Virus record (IMG/VR): IMGVR_UViG_3300028615_000105
Location: 1-46,846 of that record
Source of the DNA: a virus
DNA: 46,846 nucleotides
Direction: 5' to 3' (one strand)
Position 1 is the stretch's first letter; the number at the start of each line of letters is the position of its first letter. Position numbers and translations under genes: made by a program. Below, in pieces: positions 34,530 through 42,643 of this stretch. The notes under the pieces were generated by a model. The model was not told where the DNA came from and made no database searches. It worked only from the letters and a program-made list of their open reading frames with translations.

Positions 34530-35764
34530 TCAGGTTTCAAAATATCACGTGTTTTTGGAATTACAGCAGGCAATTTACTTGCCTTCTTTTTTGGCGGTTT
34601 TGTAGTTGGAGTTTTTCTTCTTGGTGTATTTCGAGTTGTTGGTTGTTTTCTATCCGGAATACTTGTTATTTCTGAAGTAGATAATTTACCAAATGATACC
34701 GATTCATCTGATATATCAACTGTTGTTCGGCACCTAAAATGATACGGAGGTAAAACAATACCTTGTTTAGCCAAATCTTTAGTGCCACCAGCCCCTATTT
34801 CTTTTACTTTTTTTGCAGATAACCATGGATGAAATTGCTTAACTTGATCTGGGGTTGTGGCGCCACTTACTTTTTCTATTTGCGATACAGCTTGTGGAAT
34901 TGTAAAAACTTTACCGTTCATATATTGGCATATTTGAGAAGTTCTATTATCCATTGGATTTACAATTTCTAACCTTGTTACTCCAACATCAACAAAGCTT
35001 CTAACTTGTCCTCTTACACGACTATTTGTTGCTGTATTTGCAGCTAAACCTTCAAAATACTTTGCATCAGAACCACTAAAACCTCCAGGAACAACAACCT
35101 TTTTCAATTGCTTCTCTATTATTCTCGATAATCTTTTGCCGGCTTCTACTCTACCTAATCCTTCAATAACATTTGGTTTTACAGCAGTTCTAACAGTATC
35201 TCTTACGTTTTTATCGTAATGTTCTCCAATCCATACCATCTGATCATCTTGCAATTGAGCTATTGCTTGTTCGTCATACAGATCAAAAGATGGCTCTGTT
35301 TGCGCTAATCTTGCTTTTTTTATCTTGACATTTCCACTTTCTATCTTGTCTGTAAAATTTGGAACACTATACTGTAATGAACTTGAAGTTTGACCATTTG
35401 CTTTTTTCCATCCAGCTTTTCTAGCTAATCTATATATTTCTTCTATATCAGATCCTATTCTTTTTGCTACTTCTTCATCCCATCGATTCATTACTTTATC
35501 AATGTAAGTAAAAATTTTTTCTAAAGAACTTCCATTTACATATAAAAAATTTACACGTTTTGAAACTGTATTTACTCTTAATCGCCATTTATTTAACAAA
35601 TACTGACGCATACGTGACTCTACTTTTGCAATCTGCGCAATTTCGCTAACCATAAGCGCTTTTGCTATAGCTTTATCAGAATATGCTATTATATCGTTCA
35701 ACAAATCTATTTGACTTGAACAACATTCGCAATGTATAGCGTGATACAGTATTTGATTATTCAT
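34526..35764 (-). CDS. Minor head morphogenesis protein, Mu F-like
   Basis: 412 residues. The Mu F-like domain lies at about residues 230-355: FVDVGVTRLEIVNPMDNRTS, QICQYMNGKVF and the final GIVLPPYHFRCRTTVDIS, with the conserved cysteines and histidine. The N-terminus is helical (IDLLNDIIAYSDKAIAKALM), with a helical coil up to residue 230. The C-terminus is Lys/Pro/Thr-rich and probably disordered. MuF-type proteins sit near the portal and may be injected with DNA. The gene overlaps the portal stop by eight bases (ATGAATAA). Confidence 0.85.
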   Translation of the reverse strand: MNNQILYHAIHCECCSSQIDLLNDIIAYSDKAIAKALMVSEIAQIAKVESRMRQYLLNKWRLRVNTVSKRVNFLYVNGSSLEKIFTYIDKVMNRWDEEVAKRIGSDIEEIYRLARKAGWKKANGQTSSSLQYSVPNFTDKIESGNVKIKKARLAQTEPSFDLYDEQAIAQLQDDQMVWIGEHYDKNVRDTVRTAVKPNVIEGLGRVEAGKRLSRIIEKQLKKVVVPGGFSGSDAKYFEGLAANTATNSRVRGQVRSFVDVGVTRLEIVNPMDNRTSQICQYMNGKVFTIPQAVSQIEKVSGATTPDQVKQFHPWLSAKKVKEIGAGGTKDLAKQGIVLPPYHFRCRTTVDISDESVSFGKLSTSEITSIPDRKQPTTRNTPRRKTPTTKPPKKKASKLPAVIPKTRDILKPE

Positions 35765-37622
35765 CAGACTCTTCTGCTTGCCTTTGTCTCCATAAAATTT
35801 CAGCAGCTCTGTTTAAAGAAAGCAATTTTTTTGCAACATCAATAACACTTTCTGGATCATCAATATCTATATTATCAATTTCCAGATCTGACAAATCAAT
35901 ATTTTCTTCACTATCTATAATTCCTAACGATTTCAATGTTTTTAGCGCAGTAACCTGTTGACCAGGTTCGTTTGGTTGTGCTTGGTTTTTAACGGCTTCT
36001 GCCATCGTCATACTAAATGGAACATCCGCAGGGAATTCATCCGGAAAGTCTGGTAAATCTATTCCCAGAATATCTTCCATAATAACCCTAGCAATTCTTG
36101 GAGTTATCCCACCTGTTTTTTCTGCACCACCAAGAATCTTAACAAGTTGTGCGTTATCAGTAGTATTAGGAGTATTACTCTTATATTTATGATATACAAC
36201 TTCCATCTCTGGAAAAATATATCTATTCATATATTCATCAAATTCATCCCGTTCCGGTTTAAATACTTGTTCATCTGCTAACCGTCTACTCGATTCGGCA
36301 ACAGCTCTATTATATTCTTTAGCTCGCCCAACAAATACAGGCGGTAATCTAAAAGCACGACGTATTTTATCTTGATTATTTTCGCTATAATTTTGAAACA
36401 AAGCATCGTTATGTTGACTTTCTGTTAACGGTTTGATATCTATCTTGACATGACCACCATCTTCACCTTCTTCACTAGTTGGTTCAGCTTCTACAATTAA
36501 GAATTTTGAATAGTTATCCGATCCTTGTATTTGAGATTCAACAAAGCTTTCTATTCTTCTTACAGTTGCTTCTGTAAGTTGTCCATTTGACACTGCTAGC
36601 ATCATGCTTGGAACATTATTGTTTTTAAACGTAATCCAATTAATTTCTTCTGCAGCACGATCACCTAAAATAGATAAAAGATTTCCTATATATCTTGGCA
36701 AACCATATGGACTTCTAGTGCTATACAATTTAAGATGTATTAATTCGTTTGCTTGTTTATTTTTTGCAATATTTTTTTCAATTTGACCAGTATATCTAGA
36801 ATAAGAACGATTATCGCCAAATTCTTTATACCAAACAACTTTATGTCCTAAAGTAGTGTGTCTGCTACCACTATTTACTATTCTACTCTGCACATAAGTC
36901 CTAAACCTTTTGATTATCTTCTGTTTTTTTACTTTGACAGAGCCGTCTATTTGCAATTCAAGAATTTTTCTTTCAGTTTCTATTTGTTTATCTTCTAATT
37001 TGCCAAGTCTCATTTGATAACTTGGCAAATGCGTAAACCCCTGTATTTGACCAGAATCATTACGTATTACTTCAAAATATGCGTTGCCAGTTGTTTCGAG
37101 ATCTTTTCTAATTTTTCTTCTAAAACACACAAAGCTTTCTTGTGTAGCATACGTAAAAAAATTAATAAGCTTAGTTTTTTCATGTTTAGATTGTTCAAGA
37201 AGTTGTCGTTGTTTTTGCGTTAATGGTTTTTTATTTCCATTAACATCGTTATTAAACATATTCTCATCCAGCTTGAGTCTAGAAACAAATCTGTGTCCAG
37301 TTGCATCAATATTTGTTTCCATTGCTTCAATACACTGATTAAGTTCTGTATTATGTTCAATCAACATAGATAATGTAAGCATATCAAAAGGAGGAAGAAT
37401 TATTCTTCCCATTTCACCAAGTTGATGAAAGGGTTCCTCCGGAAGACTATTCGATGATCCTGGAGAATTATTATTTGATAAAATCCCGTTTGGAGCGCCT
37501 GTTGATTTGTTTACATCTATCACAAGTGCTTTAACTTTATTCACAGCTTTTTTATTAACCTTATTAGACTCTTTAGTTGAATTTTTTTGTCTTTGTACTG
37601 CAATTAAATTTGCTGAATCCAT
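35757..37622 (-). CDS. Portal protein
   Basis: 621 residues. Portal features: DMLTLSMLIEHNTELNQCIE near residue 80, KDLETTGNAYFEVIRND near residue 180, SPYGLPRYIGNLLSILGDRA near 315, then RRIESFVESQIQGSDNYSKF, RAFRLPPVFVGRAKEYNRAV, and the C-terminal NRYIFPEMEV. The order and motifs fit the PBSX/Phage_portal family. It forms the dodecameric DNA entry ring, gated by the terminase encoded just upstream. Start overlaps the terminase stop (TAATG). Confidence 0.9.
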   Translation of the reverse strand: MDSANLIAVQRQKNSTKESNKVNKKAVNKVKALVIDVNKSTGAPNGILSNNNSPGSSNSLPEEPFHQLGEMGRIILPPFDMLTLSMLIEHNTELNQCIEAMETNIDATGHRFVSRLKLDENMFNNDVNGNKKPLTQKQRQLLEQSKHEKTKLINFFTYATQESFVCFRRKIRKDLETTGNAYFEVIRNDSGQIQGFTHLPSYQMRLGKLEDKQIETERKILELQIDGSVKVKKQKIIKRFRTYVQSRIVNSGSRHTTLGHKVVWYKEFGDNRSYSRYTGQIEKNIAKNKQANELIHLKLYSTRSPYGLPRYIGNLLSILGDRAAEEINWITFKNNNVPSMMLAVSNGQLTEATVRRIESFVESQIQGSDNYSKFLIVEAEPTSEEGEDGGHVKIDIKPLTESQHNDALFQNYSENNQDKIRRAFRLPPVFVGRAKEYNRAVAESSRRLADEQVFKPERDEFDEYMNRYIFPEMEVVYHKYKSNTPNTTDNAQLVKILGGAEKTGGITPRIARVIMEDILGIDLPDFPDEFPADVPFSMTMAEAVKNQAQPNEPGQQVTALKTLKSLGIIDSEENIDLSDLEIDNIDIDDPESVIDVAKKLLSLNRAAEILWRQRQAEESDE

Positions 37623-39103
37623 TATAAAACTCCTGGTTCGTATTCTCTTCTTTTTCGCCCCTTCATTTTACTAACATCCCATGCCATGTAAAACGCATCA
37701 AACAAGTCTTTATATTTGTGATTTGGGAATAATACTAAATGTTCGATCAATAAATCTTGTATAGATTTTCTAAAAAACACTTTTTTCTCATCAAATATTG
37801 AAGATAATTTCCACGCACGTGTTATTTTATCTTTATCTGTTTGTATTTTGATTAATCTCATGTCTGGATACTTCTTTTTAAGAGCCTGATATTGAGCTAA
37901 TTGATATTGATTAGTTTCTATACCACATCTAATTGGCTTCCATTTTCTATAATACTCCCATATCTTTCTTGTTTGTTCGTTAAATCTTATTTGATTTTCA
38001 TAATAGTCTAACACAAAATATCCTGTTCGATCTTTTGTTATACCTATTACTACTATTGCGAACTTTGCGTTATTGTTTTTTTCTTCTTCTGTAATTGCAA
38101 GATCAACACCCATAAATATACGTAATTTTTTATGATTAGGCCAATTCTCTTCTGTAACCCTTTGACAATTATCATATTGGAATATCTCACCTTTCATCGC
38201 TTCAACATCATTTTGATATTGAGCGTTGAAAATGATAATACCAGAACGTTTTCTTTTTTCAGCAAAAAATTCTGGTGGAAATTTTTCTGGCCATGGACTT
38301 TGATTAAATTTATTTAACGCATGTATTACATTGTAATTATCTTTAAGTTCATTCTCTATAAGATGTCCGTAAAGATCATCGTAATGATATCGTGTGCCCA
38401 ACATGTGGTGTTCACCACGGTGTTCAACTTGATTATCTGGTGGCTCTAAAGTTGGCATCAAACTGTTGTAATACCACTTTACCAATTTATCTCTTAACAA
38501 TTTTGTTGCACTATTTTCTTCATCAACCAAATCATCAAGAATAAATACATCATAGTGTTTAGACACAACAGTGCCTTCCCATCCTATACATGTAACAGAA
38601 GCTTCTTTTGCAACCTTAGTTCTTGGCAATACTTCTATTTCACGTTGATCCCATTTATTGACTTTACGTGGATCATAATAGACACCAAATACTTCTTGCA
38701 ATCTATAATTGTTTTCAAAATGTGCTTTTATATTCTTCAGAAAACCACAAGCATTTTGTATCGTCTTAGAAGCGATAAGAATACGTAAATTAGGATTCTT
38801 AAGCAATAAGTGTATTACCTTAAGTTCGTTACATGTTGTTGATTTTCCTGATCCTCTAAAACACAATTGCAAATTTTCTTTATGTTTAAATTGAAATTGT
38901 AGCATCCTAAGATGAAATGGTTTGATCTCTAAGCCAAGAATTTCAGTTGCAAGAATATCAATTCTATTATTCTGTAACACTTGTTTCCGAATCCATTCAT
39001 TACTGAGTTTATTTATGTCTTTATAATACTCAATTAATTGCTGTCTATTAGCACGACACAATTGTTTTTCATCCGGAATAGATATTGAACCTATTTGTGT
39101 CAT
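37622..39103 (-). CDS. terL: Terminase large subunit
   Basis: 493 residues. ATPase: Walker A at residues 82-89 (FRGSGKST) and Walker B at 185-191 (DVFILDD) with the following DEE. Motif III-like LGTRYHYDD is at about 235-243. Nuclease: acidic residues at D334 (MGVDLA), E396 (GIETNQ) and D469 (DLFDAFYMA). The enzyme pumps DNA into the procapsid and cuts concatemers. Probable partner small subunit is encoded at 41954-42643, about 2.8 kb upstream, separated by unrelated genes. The product is full length for the family. Confidence 0.93.
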   Translation of the reverse strand: MTQIGSISIPDEKQLCRANRQQLIEYYKDINKLSNEWIRKQVLQNNRIDILATEILGLEIKPFHLRMLQFQFKHKENLQLCFRGSGKSTTCNELKVIHLLLKNPNLRILIASKTIQNACGFLKNIKAHFENNYRLQEVFGVYYDPRKVNKWDQREIEVLPRTKVAKEASVTCIGWEGTVVSKHYDVFILDDLVDEENSATKLLRDKLVKWYYNSLMPTLEPPDNQVEHRGEHHMLGTRYHYDDLYGHLIENELKDNYNVIHALNKFNQSPWPEKFPPEFFAEKRKRSGIIIFNAQYQNDVEAMKGEIFQYDNCQRVTEENWPNHKKLRIFMGVDLAITEEEKNNNAKFAIVVIGITKDRTGYFVLDYYENQIRFNEQTRKIWEYYRKWKPIRCGIETNQYQLAQYQALKKKYPDMRLIKIQTDKDKITRAWKLSSIFDEKKVFFRKSIQDLLIEHLVLFPNHKYKDLFDAFYMAWDVSKMKGRKRREYEPGVL

Positions 39104-39104
39104 A

Positions 39105-39374
39105 TTACACGATATTATTCCAAAAATCTTTTTGTATTTTAGTTGCAGCAGGTTCTATATAAGATTTGAATCCATGATCTTTGAGCCATTTTTTTGCTTC
39201 ATCTATAGTCCATTTGTCTTTATCAAATCTTATAGACTGTATGCTAGTTTTACCATTTTTTATTCCATAAATTACGGATACACCAGATGGAAAACCACTT
39301 GGTATACCTCTTCTAAATTGATCAAATTGATCTGGCGACAATTGTCTAGCAGCGTGTTCGTTTTTATATGGCAT
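39105..39374 (-). CDS. Small EHAAR-type phage protein, unknown
   Basis: 89 residues. MPYKNEHAARQLSPDQFDQF and IRFDKDKWTIDEAKKWLKDH are a module I recognise from many phage proteins ('MPYK.EHAAR...P..FD.FRR' followed by '..FDK..FT..EAK.WLK.H'), where it is often linked to capsid protease or terminase polypeptides. Function is not established. AGGTG before ATG, and its stop is one base from the terL start. Confidence 0.65.
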   Translation of the reverse strand: MPYKNEHAARQLSPDQFDQFRRGIPSGFPSGVSVIYGIKNGKTSIQSIRFDKDKWTIDEAKKWLKDHGFKSYIEPAATKIQKDFWNNIV

Positions 39375-39397
39375 TTTTTCACACCTATTAAATAATT

Positions 39398-39853
39398 TTA
39401 CAAGGTATGATCTAAACCGTATCCTTGTGCAAAAATAGCTACTACACCAGATATTGCATTTGTGATTGCTGGCAACAATATAGATCCATTTGCATTATCT
39501 ACATCAACAATATATGCTGTTCCGGCGCCAACACCTGTTTTTGTAATTGCCGTGTCAAACGATAAAAACTTTTGAGCACCAGCAGCCCAAATCATTATTT
39601 CTGTATCGGGATTTTGTGTCCCACCAGGAGCAGCACTTGGAACTTCGGTCGGATCATTATCATAAGGAACTACTGAGAATCTAACCTTTTTATAATTATC
39701 ACAATTGATCCCTAATTTTTGATTATCAAAAACAGAATCTTGTGCGCTCACAACTCTACACAAATGCCAATCAGGACTGTTCGCTGGCGATGTATTTATG
39801 CTTTTGAGTGGATCTGATTTTCTTCTTCCATCACGATCATCATAATAACCCAT
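39398..39853 (-). CDS. Putative virion protein, unknown
   Basis: 151 residues. Acidic/Arg N-terminus (MGYYDDRDGRRKSDPLKSIN) followed by a beta-rich region (VRFSVVPYDNDPTEVPSAAP, EIMIWAAGAQKFLSFDTAIT, GAGTAYIVDVDNANGSILLP). This is like small decoration or fibre-base proteins. AGGAG lies before the ATG. It is downstream of the paired inverted repeats at 39890-39985, so its expression may depend on that intergenic region. Confidence 0.6.
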   Translation of the reverse strand: MGYYDDRDGRRKSDPLKSINTSPANSPDWHLCRVVSAQDSVFDNQKLGINCDNYKKVRFSVVPYDNDPTEVPSAAPGGTQNPDTEIMIWAAGAQKFLSFDTAITKTGVGAGTAYIVDVDNANGSILLPAITNAISGVVAIFAQGYGLDHTL

Positions 39854-39889
39854 AACATTCTCCTATTTGTATTTAAAATAGTAACATTG

Positions 39890-39933
39890 ATATACGTAGC
39901 ATAGTGTTGATAAAATCACTATGCTACGTATAT
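39890..39933. repeat. 17-bp perfect inverted repeat
   Basis: The arm ATATACGTAGCATAGTG is followed by a 10-base loop and its exact complement. No substantial T-run follows on the minus strand (CAATG...), while the plus strand has TTTT after the stem. Since all genes are on the minus strand, a terminator for them is not obvious; an RNA-processing hairpin or protein-binding site is equally possible. Confidence 0.8.
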
Positions 39934-39943
39934 TTTAATATAA

Positions 39944-39985
39944 AATACACAGTATAATTGTAATCAATTAGATGTACTGTGTATT
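39944..39985. repeat. 11-bp perfect inverted repeat next to the 17-bp one
   Basis: AATACACAGTA, 20-base spacer, then TACTGTGTATT. It lies 10 bases from the larger inverted repeat, in the same 153-base gap between two virion-like genes. The wide spacer and palindromic arms would suit a dimeric regulator or a looped RNA. I could not identify a convincing promoter in the gap. Confidence 0.7.
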
Positions 39986-40006
39986 ACTAACAATGCCATG
40001 GGGTTA

Positions 40007-40318
40007 TTATTCGTGAGCGACCCACATAATAGTTTCGCCAGATGCGTTTAGATCCGAATCGGCACCAATAGTAAAACCATCTGAAAGTGGAGTAATTCCA
40101 TCACTAGTAACTGTAGAAATGTCGGTTGCACCAGCACCACTGTCAACAACTTTCTGCATAGATGCATCAGCCATATCGTTCTGCCAAAAACCCATACAGT
40201 CACCATCAACATTTCTCAATTCAACTCTGCGAGGTCTAAACCCAACAGTCCTAACGTTGATAGCAGATCCAGTCCCTTCAACAGCACCGTTTACACTTCT
40301 CTGTACACCTGAACTCAT
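40007..40318 (-). CDS. Small virion structural protein
   Basis: 103 residues. The pattern TVGFRPRRVELRNVDGDCMG, then GITPLSDGFTIGADSDLNAS and GETIMWVAHE, is typical of a family of small phage virion proteins with a beta-sandwich ('..GF.P..V.L.N...' through 'G...TIGADTDLN.SGE..HWVA.E'). Probably a head decoration or head-fibre base. AGGAG before the ATG. The 133 bases upstream contain interleaved repeats. Confidence 0.65.
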   Translation of the reverse strand: MSSGVQRSVNGAVEGTGSAINVRTVGFRPRRVELRNVDGDCMGFWQNDMADASMQKVVDSGAGATDISTVTSDGITPLSDGFTIGADSDLNASGETIMWVAHE

Positions 40319-40451
40319 ATTATTCTCCTAATTTCCGAAGGCATTACACACCTTCTGTTGTGTCGATCCTTGACAGATTGCATACCACCTTCAACACACA
40401 ACCCTGCTTTACGCTTGGATCGAGATTTACAACAATTAGAATAATATAAAT
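40319..40451 (-). other. Structured intergenic region with interleaved inverted repeats
   Basis: The 133-base gap is richer in GC than its surroundings. It holds GTTGTGT (40357-40363) and CGATCC (40364-40369), side by side, with complements ACACAAC (40396-40402) and GGATCG (40417-40422). Their order A-B-A'-B' is that of a pseudoknot. Two near-direct repeats, GCATTACACACCTTC at 40341 and GCATACCACCTTC at 40380, lie in the same stretch. It could be a leader RNA, a small RNA or a packaging-related site. No coding frame is seen. Confidence 0.45.
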
Positions 40452-41021
40452 TTACGGAACATACAAGTTATCAAAATAATCGTCAACACCCCTTGCTCCT
40501 TTTTCTACGCAAGATCCTCTGTAGAAATCTTCGCCACGGAACCAAGATACAATATAAGAACAACCCATGTAAATCCATGGAAAAACAGCAAATATAACAA
40601 TTGGGACTATTAACGATTTGCACAATATAGCAAAAAATATTGTGCAAATAAACCCAATCAAACCACCAACTTCAAATTGTTGACTATGGAAATGTTCATG
40701 ATCTTGTATTCTACTCCAATCCATACTTTTAATTGGAGGTCTTTTACCATGACGATATATTATAATATGTGGCGCAAGTGTTATAGCATCATATTTCCAC
40801 CACAACAATACATTTTTTTTCAAATCACAAGTTAAGCACCAATTTCCTGGCATAACATAGTTTTCTGAAAATATGTTAGGTTTTTTTTCAAAAGACAAAT
40901 GTTTACCGTATATAAAATATATCAATAAAAATACAAGTAACCCAAGAAAATCAGATAGCAAACAAAAAATGTATAAAAATAATTGTCTCCAAACTCGTAC
41001 ACCCAACATTTCTTTTGTCAT
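40452..41021 (-). CDS. Membrane protein with HEHFH (HExxH) motif
   Basis: 189 residues. Hydrophobic segments lie at about 13-37, 119-134 and 137-158, so it is a polytopic inner-membrane protein. Between the first and second is the sequence RIQDHEHFHSQQFEVGG: H108, E109 and H112 form HExxH, the zinc-binding catalytic motif of metallopeptidases, and Glu173 in CVEKGARGVDDY may be a third ligand. A CxxC (C62/C65) is present. Small phage proteins with 'HE..H..QQ' followed by hydrophobic helices are known, but their role is not established. The ribosome site is GAGG. Peptidase activity is inferred. Confidence 0.65.
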   Translation of the reverse strand: MTKEMLGVRVWRQLFLYIFCLLSDFLGLLVFLLIYFIYGKHLSFEKKPNIFSENYVMPGNWCLTCDLKKNVLLWWKYDAITLAPHIIIYRHGKRPPIKSMDWSRIQDHEHFHSQQFEVGGLIGFICTIFFAILCKSLIVPIVIFAVFPWIYMGCSYIVSWFRGEDFYRGSCVEKGARGVDDYFDNLYVP

Positions 41022-41070
41022 AATAACCTCTTTTTTTGTTTACATCTGTAAAAACCAAAGTTTTTTTTTA

Positions 41071-41877
41071 CTAACTATTTTTTTCCAAAAATTTATTAAC
41101 CTCTTCAATAGTCATAAACGGCGCAAAAAACCTAAAATCTTTAGACATAAAAGAAACACTTGGTTGCATAAACCAGGATGGAATAAAATATTCCGGAAGA
41201 TCATTACGTTTTTTACCAGAAAATTGGCCTTTTGACCATAAAGCTTTTTTCCATAAACTCCACAATGGAGACTTTACGCCTTTTGATTTCGGTCTAACAA
41301 CCCATTGTCCATCAATACTACCATGTTTAGATCCATGCCCTTCAAATATCCTTACATATGGATTTCTTGTTGTATGTCCAGCAGTTGTATGTGAATATAC
41401 TTTGCATTCCCCTAAATTATTTTTACACAATTCGTCTCTAAATTTATCAGCAAATCCACCATCACCACCTTGATTTACTTTTGATCCTCCGGTTAGACAA
41501 CAATACAATATTACATGAAATAAAGAACATTTTTCCCTTCCTGTTTTTGCATTTAATTTTGGAATTAATATCTTAATAAATTTGTCAATAGTATTACTAG
41601 TAGTTAAACCACATTGAATTCCGTCTCTCCACCCATGCATAAAAAACGCTATATCGCAAATACTACCATGAGTATAAGTATCCAAATCATTTGTTAAATC
41701 AAATAATTGTTGTCTTCTTTTGTTCATAGATTGAGACACGTCTATTTTTATTAATGTATGTGGTCTCCCAACATATGGTATAACTTCTTTAAACCTTTCC
41801 GCTTCTGGCTTAAATGCATATTCATAATCTTTTTTGTGAACATTTCTATCACCAGTAATTATTAATGTTGTAGCCAT
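41071..41877 (-). CDS. Protein with clan-CD (caspase-like) peptidase hallmarks, unknown
   Basis: 268 residues. DIAFFMHGWRDGIQCGL places His81 before a Gly after a hydrophobic strand. About 45 residues later HVILYCCLTGG places Cys126/Cys127 after another hydrophobic strand. This His-Gly/strand-Cys arrangement is the signature of caspase-like (clan CD) peptidases. Further conserved-looking blocks are GGDGGFADKFRDELC and YSHTTAGHTTRNP. The N-terminal GDRNVHKKDYEY and the C-terminal basic and aromatic region are unassigned. No membrane segment. It lies between a membrane protein and the probable small terminase. I infer the fold from motifs only. Confidence 0.5.
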   Translation of the reverse strand: MATTLIITGDRNVHKKDYEYAFKPEAERFKEVIPYVGRPHTLIKIDVSQSMNKRRQQLFDLTNDLDTYTHGSICDIAFFMHGWRDGIQCGLTTSNTIDKFIKILIPKLNAKTGREKCSLFHVILYCCLTGGSKVNQGGDGGFADKFRDELCKNNLGECKVYSHTTAGHTTRNPYVRIFEGHGSKHGSIDGQWVVRPKSKGVKSPLWSLWKKALWSKGQFSGKKRNDLPEYFIPSWFMQPSVSFMSKDFRFFAPFMTIEEVNKFLEKNS

Positions 41878-41914
41878 ATTTTATTCCATTTACATTTTGA
41901 TAAAAATCAATTAC

Positions 41915-41944
41915 CTATAATATCTTCTCTATTTAATATTATAG
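41915..41944. repeat. 9-bp inverted repeat downstream of the probable small terminase gene
   Basis: CTATAATAT, a 12-base loop, then ATATTATAG, starting ten bases after the stop codon of the gene at 41954-42643. It is entirely AT except for the end bases and is not followed by a T-run on the minus strand. A weak transcript-stability or processing element is possible. Confidence 0.45.
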
Positions 41945-41953
41945 CCTGATCTT

Positions 41954-42643
41954 TCATTTTGCTTTTCTTCGACCAGCAAAACGTTTACTTGTTTTTGCTT
42001 TATTTTTATTATCCACTTTATCTTCTTTCATTAGTGGCGCCCCATATGAAGCTGTAGAAGATACATCTTCTGGTAAAGCATCAATTCCTTTACCATAATA
42101 CAAATTATTTGCATGTAGATCTGTTAAAGAATCTTCATTTCCATATTTTTTCATCAATTTGTTTAGTCCGGATACAGCTTTAATAATTCCCTTTTTCAAT
42201 TCTTTATCTCCTATATCCGAGATCGCAACACCACCAACAAATACCTTTTTTTCCGGCTCTTTGTCTATAACACCTAATGTTTGTCCTGTTGATATTATTC
42301 GATCAAGAATATCTGATCGTAATCGAATAGCACCAACTAAAGCATTGTATTGAGTTTTGCTATTTAGGTTTGTTATCAAATCATTTAAATCCTTTATATT
42401 TTGTTCTTGCTTAATAACATATGAAGCAAAACGTTCTTTAGAAGAAGTCTGTAATTCTTCCCCACCTTTATTTTCCAAAAGGAATTTTTTTACAACATAA
42501 TATGTTTGTGTATCTAGACCAAGATTATCTATTATATCTACATCAGAACTTCCATTCAACATCTGTTCATAAATTGCAGAAGCTAATTCTAGTTTTTCTG
42601 ATCTTTTTAAACTTATCTTATCTTTCATGGTAAAAGATTCCAT
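41954..42643 (-). CDS. Probable terminase small subunit
   Basis: 229 residues. N-terminal half is helical with a helix-turn-helix-like segment (ASAIYEQMLNGSSDVDIIDN, then LGLDTQTYYVVKKFLLE). The centre is a coiled coil-like run (KQEQNIKDLNDLITNLNSKT, ALVGAIRLRSDILDRIISTG). The C-terminus is basic (TSKRFAGRRKAK), as in many small terminases that bind the packaging site. The position before the terminase region supports this. Two starts are possible: ATG 42643, or ATG 42628 which overlaps the upstream stop as ATGA. Neither has a good Shine-Dalgarno. Confidence 0.6.
   Translation of the reverse strand: MESFTMKDKISLKRSEKLELASAIYEQMLNGSSDVDIIDNLGLDTQTYYVVKKFLLENKGGEELQTSSKERFASYVIKQEQNIKDLNDLITNLNSKTQYNALVGAIRLRSDILDRIISTGQTLGVIDKEPEKKVFVGGVAISDIGDKELKKGIIKAVSGLNKLMKKYGNEDSLTDLHANNLYYGKGIDALPEDVSSTASYGAPLMKEDKVDNKNKAKTSKRFAGRRKAK

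Noticed and set aside
40369-40376. TTGACA on the plus strand as a promoter -35 box
   Set aside because: No suitable -10 element at the right distance, and no plus-strand gene follows.
41907-41957. 16-codon frame MKDQAIILNREDIIGN overlapping the small terminase stop
   Set aside because: Very short, no ribosome site, and largely overlaps an AT-rich inverted repeat.
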